From the NCBI GenBank assembly GCA_029953675.1, contig JAMWBK010000004.1, forward strand, positions 744,001 through 808,000: a DNA stretch of 64,000 nucleotides. The letters are read 5' to 3'. Positions 40,706-49,381 of this stretch are shown in pieces (the first letter of the stretch is position 1; each line of letters opens with the position of its first letter). The notes below the pieces were generated by a model. The model saw only the letters and a list, made by a program, of their open reading frames with translations. It was not told where the DNA came from and ran no database searches. This DNA is from Rhodosorus marinus (taxonomy: Eukaryota > Rhodophyta > Stylonematophyceae > Stylonematales > Stylonemataceae). Position numbers and translations under genes: made by a program.

Positions 40706-41130
40706 AACCTCGTGGTCACCTGTGACGATAGCCGCCGTACGACCTGCGTTGATCTTGCTGTTCCTAATTCTGAGGCTAGTCGCTATTTGCCGACTGCGGG
40801 AGAGCGCCGTGGATATACCGCTGCCAATATCAGACGTCGCAAAGAGTCGAAATATGCGGGGGCCTTGTCTTCCCCAGGGCATTCGTGCTTCGGCTCTAAC
40901 TCATCGCGCCTGGTACCTCCGGTGATTGAGTGCTTTGGGTTTGTGGATTCCGATGGTTCCCGTTGCCTTCGGGAATTGTTCCGCGAACGCCCTGACCGTC
41001 TGTCCTCGTTCACCAGCTTAAATTTCTTTCTGTGGAGTATGAACGCTGCTTTGATGTTGGATTCGCGCGATCTTCGCTGCACTCAGTCTTTTTTTTCCCT
41101 CGGGTTTTCTTTCTTTCGGCCTCCGTTTAA
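40706..41130 (+). mobile_element. Family A fragment joined directly to the family B 3' end
   Basis: Starts in the endonuclease core (VVTCDDSRRTTCVDLAVPNS) exactly where family B ends, continues through a PVIECFGFVDSDGSRCLREL-type C-terminus and ends CCGTTTAAACAAATACATTCAGT. One frame change near 40880. Confidence 0.6.
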
Positions 41131-41164
41131 ACAAATACATTCAGTAAAACCACCGTTCTTATTC

Positions 41165-41187
41165 TATTTTATTTTATTTTATTTTAT
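41165..41187. repeat. (TTTTA)n microsatellite
   Basis: About four to five ATTTT units just after the family A 3' end. Confidence 0.7.
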
Positions 41188-41443
41188 CCAATGAATAACC
41201 GTTATTTCACATGATAGGCAATCATTCAATTTCCCGCCAATTCAAAACCAATCTGAATCAATCTGAATCAAGGTGGGTTTATTTATATGTGCATACTCGA
41301 TTCCGCCCAATCGATAGCGGGGGCAAATTCATTCTTGAAGAGGTGGGGGGGGGGTTGAACGGAGAATTCCAACACCTGGCTCGGGGAGATGGGAAGTATT
41401 CCCCAACTATATATCGCCCGGCCCGCGTAGGGAATTTATTTAC

Positions 41444-42514
41444 TCACCGGGGGAGTGAATCCCCCCTCCCAACTGTTTGCATAAATGCCACTCGGACCTG
41501 CTGATTTTCTAGAGCAGTTTCTGCTTTTTCTACCTCCTCCTCGGCCTCTTTGACATCTGTAACGCACTCTTGGACCAAAAGCTCTTGTTGCTTTACGCAC
41601 TTTTCCACGACGATGGACGATTGCCGGGTGGTTTTCAACGCCTCCTTGATCGCACGGCGTACACGGTAGGCACCATACCCGTCAAACTTAGCATTCGACT
41701 TGAAACCGGAAAAGTCACCAAGGCTATCTCCGCTGATGGTTTTTGATAGTTCAGAATTGAGTTTGGCAGCTTGTTTCGCCAACGCTTGAGCCTCCTCAAC
41801 CTGTCGCCTGGCTTGTTGCATGGCCATCCTCGCTACACTCGCGTCAGTCTTGTTGTACTTACGCCCTTCTGCGCTCTTTACCACCTGCTTCGTATTGCAC
41901 AGGAACGCGTTCTCAAGATTTTCAACCGCAAGACCCATGTTCTTCTCTGCCGATTTCATCTGCTCGAGTGCCTTCTCCTGAGAAGTTTGGTGGGTTCGCC
42001 GTCTCTCCAGGACATGTAGCGCAAGGTTCCTCTCCTTACTGCAACGGGTGACTTCAGAGTCTGCTGCGACAGCACTTAAACAGCGCTCCAAAACCTTTTT
42101 CTTCTCCATTTCTAGGAACAATCGGTCTTCGTTTCGAAGTCTCACATCTTCTAAACTCTTTCGAGCATTTTCCGCGGCCGCTCGCAGCGACTCGAGCCGT
42201 TCGTCTATTATGCTCAGCTCGTTCAAATCCAGCTTGTTCGTCAAGGTCCACTCTTCGACCTTCTCGTTGTATGGTCTTCGTACAAACACCTTCTTCGATG
42301 CGCGCTTCTTCTCCCTTACCAACCTTTCTGATGACTGGTCAGCCTTCTCCTGAGCCGCCTTCCTCCGCACCTCTAGTTTGTCCGATTTCTCAGCATTGGT
42401 CCTCATGATGGCCTCCAGCCCAGTCATTGAGCTTCTACAATCGTCATACCCCTTCAACTGTTCTTTAATGTCCAGGTACTGGTGTCTCATGTACTCAACT
42501 CGACCAGGTTCCAT
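41444..42514 (-). CDS. Coiled-coil protein, local three-member family (copy 3)
   Basis: 356 residues from the ATG at 42514 (eight earlier codons in frame start only from GTG). Same layout as copy 2: YMRHQYLDIKEQLKGYDD at the N-terminus, charged helices with EEWTLTNKLDLNEL, then AVENLENAFLCNTKQV, RMAMQQARRQVEEAQ, the insert SLGDFSGFKSNAKFDGYGAY and RRAIKEALKTTRQSSIVV, then a terminal coil. Predicted soluble and intracellular. A TATAT element lies about 150 bp upstream (near 42668, minus). Copies 2 and 3 keep open frames despite divergence, so both are likely selected. No family assignment; structural role is a guess. Confidence 0.7.
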   Translation of the reverse strand: MEPGRVEYMRHQYLDIKEQLKGYDDCRSSMTGLEAIMRTNAEKSDKLEVRRKAAQEKADQSSERLVREKKRASKKVFVRRPYNEKVEEWTLTNKLDLNELSIIDERLESLRAAAENARKSLEDVRLRNEDRLFLEMEKKKVLERCLSAVAADSEVTRCSKERNLALHVLERRRTHQTSQEKALEQMKSAEKNMGLAVENLENAFLCNTKQVVKSAEGRKYNKTDASVARMAMQQARRQVEEAQALAKQAAKLNSELSKTISGDSLGDFSGFKSNAKFDGYGAYRVRRAIKEALKTTRQSSIVVEKCVKQQELLVQECVTDVKEAEEEVEKAETALENQQVRVAFMQTVGRGDSLPR

Positions 42515-42679
42515 CTCGTCTGCTTCACGTCTCACCACCAGTAGGGATGTCTGTTCAGGTGATTCCTTTTCGTCAAAGTGTCTCCTTGCCGTCGCGTCCT
42601 CAACCGCGTCTTGTCACCATCTGGTGAGCTCTTCATTCTGCCGTCCCGCTACCATAGCAATCGCTCCTTATATCTTCTC

Positions 42680-44200
42680 TATCACGTTCCCGTTGTATCC
42701 CAACAATCTTAGGTCGAATTCGTTTCGATATGCAAGTCTAACCGAATTCACGAAACGTTCGGAGCGGCGATCGTCTATAGGCATCCTCCTTTCGCTCTTG
42801 ATCTACGCCATTAGAAGGTACGGCCCCACAACTCTTACACAAGTCTTCAAATAGAAAGGACCCTCGATTCCCTCTTGCCGCAGACCAGGAGTAGCTAACT
42901 TCCGTCCTCAAATTAGTCTAAGAAAGAACCCTTCTGAACATACACACCCTTCAGAACCAGTAAGTAGATGCAACAACGTTTAGAGTGGTCATCACATCGC
43001 ACTTAGTTGGAATGGCGCCCAGGCCACTCAGCAAAAACGATTGTATTCAGTCAATATAATCGTCATGAATTTGAATTGTGTAAAAAGTCACCTGTTTCCA
43101 TTTATAGGAGTTCGATCTATTTCGTCATTTTTGCATTTAAATTCGTGTGGATTTGGAGTTAGTAACTAGACAATGCTTTATCTGGGGTCACATAAGTCTA
43201 TAATAAAGCCAACTAGTCAAAATTAGTTTTATTTCGCATTCATAGTTTTAGTTTAGAAGATTTGGAGACAATTTTTGGTGGGCGCTGTACAGATCTGGCT
43301 GACAGCTTCTTTTAAACCAATCCAGATCAGTGTTTGAAAGAGGTACCAATCAACGTGAGACTTAACTCTTATGGGATCATCACCCTTGTTTTTTCTTCAT
43401 TTATAAATGTATTTCTTTTCCCTACCGTCAATATAACAATAATGTATTGGCGACTACTTTCCTGATGAACCAGTTAATTAAATGTACTTCGTCTTAAACC
43501 AATAATAGTCTACGATTTTGAAACAGAAGTATTTTGTATTTAAAAAGTGTAATATTCCGTTTGCTAACTGTCAGTCAGAAAAACGGTGTCGATCTCGACA
43601 TGAACATAATGGCTGCCTGCGTTCTGTTCGAAGGGGAGATTGCCATTCAACTTCGTCCATACCTCAGCTTACTGGAAGATGCATAGTTCAGCAACATCTA
43701 TGGAGTCCAATCGAGGCCAGTGGATAGTCTTGGTCATTGGGGAAAGCTCTTGTCCAGCTTTCATCCGTTTGAAAAGTATCGCCTTAGGAAACCAAATGTG
43801 AAGGTCAAAGAGAAAGCAACGGTGTCAGCTGGAGAGCGTAGCGAAATTGGATCGTCTGTCAACTTCTACGGATAGATGTGAAGACACCTGCTAGGTTACG
43901 GATGGTTCACTTTGAGTTAGGAAATATGAGGAGGAAACCTCGTACTTCCCCGGAGATTGGACTGAAATCAACCTTCGCTTGTGGATTGCGTCACCTCCTT
44001 GATTCGGCTGATCGTGAATGGCAGTTCTAAATGGGCGCGCTGCACCATTAGTCTTTTTTATGGCTTGGTGGTGTTAGAAAAATAGTCTTAAGCGCTACTC
44101 AGGGCGGCATGCGAACTACGTACTAGGGACAAGTATGGTATATACAGTGTACTGGTGGTTTTGCTAGCATAGCCTTAAGTTGTAGTGCTCTAGAATATTC
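42680..44200. other. No gene recognised
   Basis: A+T-leaning in its middle; no credible frame. A possible trace of family B (ATAGTCTTAAGCGCTAC near 44080, AGCATAGCCTTAAG near 44166). Confidence 0.3.
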
Positions 44201-44219
44201 TTCTTCCAAGGAATGGGGT

Positions 44220-44570
44220 TTGCACACACATAGCGTATGTGCTCATCAATGAACACTGCAATGTAGTTGCTACGTTTGGGTGGGTGCTTTCATGAGGACG
44301 AGTTCATCCGTGTGGATGGAGGCACCCACTACTGGTGTCTCTTCCATCCTCGTGCGCAGTTATATCTGGTGCTCCTCGTCGCTTATGGAACAGGGACGGT
44401 GGTGGGAGCTCCTGTCTGAAGATGACACTTGTTGGGACCCAAGAGGAAATGCTCCAAAATATGGATAATCGAAGAGCAAAATCGAGCCCAGATGTCCTCC
44501 GGAGTATCCATGTTTTGGACAGTTTCCTCTTGCGAGCCAGCAAGTGTCATCTTCAGACAAGAGCTCACTA
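44220..44570 (-). mobile_element. Ty1/copia integrase fragment followed by an inverted repeat
   Basis: Minus strand near 44345-44220: IHTDELVLMKAPTQT, then after a frame change NYIAVFIDEHIRYVCAN, which fits the start of a copia integrase core (HTD...MK, then YhhhFhDEHTRYV). Next to it, 44408-44475 and about 44500-44565 are inverted copies (CTGTCTGAAGATGACACTTG against its reverse complement) around a ~30 bp loop. Confidence 0.45.
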
Positions 44571-44904
44571 TCCACTTGCAACCACAGCCAGTGGCGCTAA
44601 AGAAAGCTTAGACAAGCAGGGAATGTAAGGTTTGGTTCTGGTTTGTAACACGTTTCCTTGAAGGGGCAATGGCATCTCCAACAAAAGTTCCTGCGATGGA
44701 GAAAAGATTTTCAGTGAAAATCGTACAAAATCTGTACAACTTTCAAAGGTAAAATCTCCCTCTAGCTGAGCTGTGAAGAAGGAAATATAGGTAGGTCAGA
44801 AATTGCTCAAGGAGGAACTGTACGCAGTACATTTAGTTCGAATCCTGGACAAATTTCAAAGACAACGTTCTTCATCGCCAACATGCAGCGCAGAATAGAT
44901 TAAG

Positions 44905-45110
44905 GATGTTGGCTCCTCGAAGCGTTCCGTGAGCGCCCCGACCGGATCTCCTCGCTCTTCACCGGGTTCAGTTTCCTGTTATGACTTATGAACGCGGCCT
45001 TGTTGTCCTAGGCGCGTGATCTAACTCTTGCAGTGATTTTCCTCTTGCAGTGATCTTCCTCTTGCAGTGATCTTTTCTTTTTAGTCTCCAATATAAAAAC
45101 CACCTTTCCT
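44905..45110 (+). mobile_element. Family A 3' fragment with a 17-bp triplication
   Basis: GTTCCGTGAGCGCCCCGACCG and TTATGAACGCGGCCTTGTTG mark a decayed family A C-terminus. CTCTTGCAGTGATCTTC is present three times in tandem at 45025-45075. Confidence 0.5.
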
Positions 45111-46260
45111 ATGTCCCTTTATAGATTTCCGAATCCACTACAGGCTATCGTAACCCCTGGCGTCCGCTATCTAAAATCTAAGAAACAACATCGGGATCCG
45201 TTCAACCTTCTCAACCCTTGTCCTTCCCCGCCTCCAGCTCCTGTCACCACAATTGCGCCCTCCCTTCCCATCCCTCCCATCCGACACATCCCACAAGAGT
45301 TGTAAGCAAAAACAAACAAATTCACGTTTCAAGAAGAATTACACCAATTCTCTTTTCGCAACTCCAAATTCAACAAAAAGCGGTAATTACGCTTTATTGA
45401 TTGAATATTCAGTCCAAAACTCTTGCAATTTTTTCTAGGAAAGTACGTCATTATTTAAGATGCAGTCCAAAGCGGATTTTTGTATTTCATAATTTTTAGA
45501 GCACTGCTTGTTCAGATTTACGAGGATCTTAAGTTCTATATTTAGAATATTCACGTAGAGCGTGTCCCATGTACTTTAAAAATGGTAGTGATGGCCACGT
45601 CAACAACACGTTTATTCAGAGCCTATTGGGGCAGCAGGTGTATTAAGATAAATTAGATACCTCCAAAAACAAAGATTGTAATTTGGAAGAAATTAGTTGA
45701 AGCTTAACATCAAATTTTTGCCCATTGTTTTTTCGCTTTAAAAAGCTAGCTTTGCCCCGTTCTTTTATAATGAATATTTTATCAAGGAAGTCGGCGAAGA
45801 TCCTCATAAAATGTTTCGAAAAAGGGAACAGACTTACATCAGTATATTCTGGTTCCAATTATCATATATTCGTTCAAGAGCGCAGATCTAAAGAGGGGGT
45901 AATTAACGGTTTATTTCCATGAAGATAATCGAATATATTACATAAAATAGAATAAAAGATTTTTACTCAAGGGGTATATGATTTTGATCGATATTGCGTT
46001 ACGATATTAAAAAACTGTATGAGGTTGAAGGATCTGTATCTCCCGTATAATTGTTTAGTAGTAATTTCTTTCCGTGTGTGTAAGCAATGTTAACTAGATA
46101 TGTTTTAGAATGAAATTATCAGAGTAACCCTGAAGTCGGAATTTTTTTCATTTGGTATTTGGGTTGAGTTGAGGAGAGTGGAGTTACGGACCTGAGGATA
46201 TAGGAGCAACGGGGGTGGGGTGGGGAAGGGGAAGGGTGAGGAGATTGATCGGGTATTGAA
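45110..46260. other. No gene recognised
   Basis: A+T-rich, no credible frame. The last ~100 bp before the RTX gene are strongly G-rich on the plus strand (GGGGGTGGGGTGGGG near 46210), possibly promoter-linked. Confidence 0.3.
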
Positions 46261-46319
46261 GATATACTGGGCGAGCAAGCTTGTTTTTTTTTGCTTTTGT
46301 ATTTTCTATTGAAGGAAAT

Positions 46320-47669
46320 ATGAAGAATTTTGGGATGGTTGGGATGGCGGTGGGTTGGGTAGTGGTTTTGTTGTTGCTGGGAGATGTGTTGGGGGTGAGG
46401 ATGCAGGGAGGGACGGCGGGAGCTGGCGTGTCGAGACAGGTGGGTTCGACGTGTCAGGCGGAGCTGTTGGCGTCTCAGTTCGTTCAATCATTTGCTGAGA
46501 AGTGCTACGATCTGCTCGATGGAAGCGACGTCGTGGGTCAGTTCTGTTCGTCAAATTTGGTGAAGGCAGGACTGAACTGCGCGAAGATCAAGTTCACTGT
46601 CAACGTCGGGAACCTTCGGAGCATTAAAGTCGGGATATACCAGGACTGCAACATGGTACCGAACAGCAATCAGGCCAAGTTTACACACACGCGAACGCTA
46701 ACTGGGACGGTGAAGTCAAAGTCAATGACCGTGTGTCCGGACGAGATTGGGTCCGGCTCTAACTGCTGTGATGCCAGTCAGTGCATGGTGGCCGAAGCCA
46801 GGTTCAGGAAGAACGGCGTGGAGAAGAAAATCAAGCCCGGAAACGGCTGCTTTAACGGTGGAAACGGCAACGGCAATGGTCGCATCTGTCCTCTTAAAAT
46901 GAACTGCGTGAACGTCATCAACGGAACGAATGGGGACGATAATCTTGTGGGGACCAAGTTCGTCGACTATATTTACGGTTTCAACGGTGACGATACTATC
47001 GATGCTCTGGGAGGCAATGATCGAATCTTCGGTGGCCTCGGAGATGACAATATCGAGGGTGGTAGTGGAAAGGACTACATTCGAGGTGACGATGGGAACG
47101 ACCACATCGATGGGGAGGACGGGAAGGACTATATATACGGTAACGGTGGTTACGATATCATTCGTGGTGGCTTTGGGAATGACGTTTTGGATGGAGGCAA
47201 CCAGAACGATCTCATACAGGGGGAAGAAGGTAATGATGATATCATGGGAGGGAATCAGAACGATACACTGGAGGGCGGTGATGGGGACGATAGGATCCGA
47301 GGTGGTAACGGCGACGACTTTATGTATGGTGGGGATGGAGCTGACAATCTCGGAGGGAACGACGGAAATGACGTAATCTATGCCGGGCGGGGTAACGATA
47401 TCCTCAACGGAATGGATGATAATGACTTCTTATACGGAGAAAAGGGCGATGATCGGATCCAAGGTGGACGCGGTGACGACACCCTGCGTGGCTATGACGG
47501 AGACAACTACGCTAACGGCGGAAGTGGTGACGATTACTTCAACTTTGGCGACGGAGACGATGAGATCCTCGGGGGTGCGGGCAATGACTTAATTGTGAGC
47601 GGCGGAGGGTTCGATGCTATTGATGCCGGAACAGGTAGTAATACGGTAGATGGCATACCAAACCTCTGA
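46320..47669 (+). CDS. Secreted protein with a long RTX-like beta-roll domain
   Basis: 449 residues from the ATG at 46320 (upstream in-frame codons start only at TTG). Signal peptide MKNFGMVGMAVGWVVVLLLL with cleavage near residue 26-30; then a cysteine-bearing head domain (about residues 42-195) starting STCQAELLASQFV and including LRSIKVGIYQDCNM and SNCCDASQCMVAEARF; a Gly/Asn linker (NGGNGNGNG); then, from about residue 215 to the end, about two dozen GGxGxDxhx nonapeptides (GGDGDDRIRGGNGDDFMYG and similar). In other proteins such arrays bind one calcium per repeat turn and fold outside the cell. The end is all repeats: no C-terminal secretion signal or enzyme. The head domain links it to the genes at 21436 and 59188. 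No introns. Role may be in the cell wall or matrix. Confidence 0.8.
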   Translation: MKNFGMVGMAVGWVVVLLLLGDVLGVRMQGGTAGAGVSRQVGSTCQAELLASQFVQSFAEKCYDLLDGSDVVGQFCSSNLVKAGLNCAKIKFTVNVGNLRSIKVGIYQDCNMVPNSNQAKFTHTRTLTGTVKSKSMTVCPDEIGSGSNCCDASQCMVAEARFRKNGVEKKIKPGNGCFNGGNGNGNGRICPLKMNCVNVINGTNGDDNLVGTKFVDYIYGFNGDDTIDALGGNDRIFGGLGDDNIEGGSGKDYIRGDDGNDHIDGEDGKDYIYGNGGYDIIRGGFGNDVLDGGNQNDLIQGEEGNDDIMGGNQNDTLEGGDGDDRIRGGNGDDFMYGGDGADNLGGNDGNDVIYAGRGNDILNGMDDNDFLYGEKGDDRIQGGRGDDTLRGYDGDNYANGGSGDDYFNFGDGDDEILGGAGNDLIVSGGGFDAIDAGTGSNTVDGIPNL

Positions 47670-47689
47670 TGAGTAGAGTAGAAGGCGAG

Positions 47690-48230
47690 GCACGATTGAC
47701 CCTTCACAACTTGAAAAATAACTCCTAGCGGCGATGAACATACAACTTTTATTAAAAAGAAAGATGTATCCCCTCATACCCTCCGTACTTCTGCCGTGTT
47801 TGTTACGCAGCCCGCGAGCTGGGAGCTAATCTGAGTTGCTCCTCTACAGTAGGATGGGATCCAGAAGCGGTCCTACACAGCACCGACCGTGGACGGGTTT
47901 GAGACCGAATATGAAATCATACTCCTGACCCCGTCTGTTAGGAGCGCGTCGTCAAGTTCATTTTGGCAATGGCCATGGTATCCGACCTCCGCTCATCGGA
48001 TATGGAAGGAAGGAACGGGAGCGCCGAAGTGATCGAGTTGAACTGTCAACACTGCTCCTCATGCAACAGATAGGTTGACGGGCAAAAAGCTTGGACGTTT
48101 AGGCTCCAAACACGTTGACCAAGCGGAAAGGTTGATTTATTAGTTCGTTAAAGGCGGTATGCCTTATCCTTTGTATAATCGAATTGAATGTGGGGAAGCT
48201 GCAGAACATGTTCGGACAGATCCTGTTTAA
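47690..48230. other. No gene recognised
   Basis: Presumed 3'UTR of the RTX gene followed by unassigned sequence. Confidence 0.3.
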
Positions 48231-48234
48231 GGCT

Positions 48235-48345
48235 TGCTTGCGAAGCGCGCCATAGGCGCCTGGGTTTGCACGCTTCCCTACCTAGTTCTTAGTTCCTTTT
48301 CACGTCTTGCGTAGCGCTTCAGGCTATGCTAATAAAGCCAGTTTA
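48235..48345 (+). mobile_element. Family B 3' end
   Basis: GCGCCTGGGTTTGCACGCTTC through CCTAGTTCTTAGTTCC to GCTATGCTAATAAAGCCAGT; a short 5'-truncated copy. Confidence 0.6.
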
Positions 48346-48429
48346 AGCCTTCCAGGAGAACTTCCTCAACCCGGATGTTCCTTTAAGCCGCCTTCCGCAG
48401 TGACCATGATTCGGTGGCTCTAGTCCTGC

Positions 48430-48630
48430 ACTAGAAAATTCCGCTGGTTCTCGTTGGCTTCGGTAATTGTTCCGCGAGCGCCCTGACCGTCTGTCGTCGT
48501 TGTTTACTCGTTTAAGTTTCTTGCTGTTGCGTATGAACATTGCTTTGATGGAGGGGCGCGATCTTCGCCATACAGGGTCTTGTTTAGTCCTCGGGGTTTT
48601 TTCTCAGTCCCCGATTGAACGAATTCATTC
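48430..48630 (+). mobile_element. Family A 3' end
   Basis: Starts near TCCGCTGGTTCTCGTTGG and ends CCCGATTGAACGAATTCATTC. It encodes FRERPDRLSSLFTRLSFLLL in one frame. It lies about 85 bp after the family B end. Confidence 0.6.
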
Positions 48631-48639
48631 AGTCCAGCT

Positions 48640-49380
48640 CCGGTCAAGGAAACTTTGTGTTCCTTAGTACAAACTACTATTCAAAATCCACTTAGGCTCA
48701 TACCGTATCTTGTGCTTAAAATATGAACCTATGGGAGACCAATGCTCTAAATTACGTCATCTGGAAGCTCATTACTTTTATTTTAGAACGTAACAGCCCC
48801 ACTCCACCTATATAAACGCAACTACAATATTTAATTTAAGATCTTTAAACTCACATACAGCACAAATTTTGGACACAACAGCGTGCTATCACTATACAGG
48901 GGTAAATATCCAATAATTCGTAAAAGTTTACTCCCTTGATTTCAATATATAGTGAAATTTACAGTAAGATATATGCTAATTAAAAGTTAGACGTCGTATA
49001 TTTTGGGATTCAAACAGGATAGAAAATGGATTTGAATGGATGGGCAGACTCTTGTCCAGGTTTGATGGTTGCGATCGTCGGCAAGGCTCTTGTGGCTCCC
49101 ACTGAAGAGTTTTCCGTGGTCTCAGAGGCATAGACTTGTTTCAGATTTCCACGATAGCATGCTATTGTCACCAAGCACAAAAATATTTCTAAGAGTCAGT
49201 TTGATAGCCACAAAAAGGCCCAGTTGTCCTCCCGTTTGCCCCGATCTGATTCAGATCTAATTTATCGTGGGTTCATACTTTGGTTGTACATCAAATAGCG
49301 ATACACAGTTTCCAAAGCGATAGTTAGAAAGTGTCATAACCCGCATAGAGAAGTGCCTAGGCTGCTGGCAAGAGTTTTCT
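48640..49380. other. No gene recognised
   Basis: A+T-rich sequence without a credible frame. Confidence 0.3.
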
Positions 49381-49381
49381 C

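Noticed and set aside
46930-47592. Plus-strand frames overlapping the RTX gene (46930-47376, 47380-47592)
   Set aside because: Out-of-frame reading of the repeats; Met/Thr-rich text from GATGA-type codon repeats.
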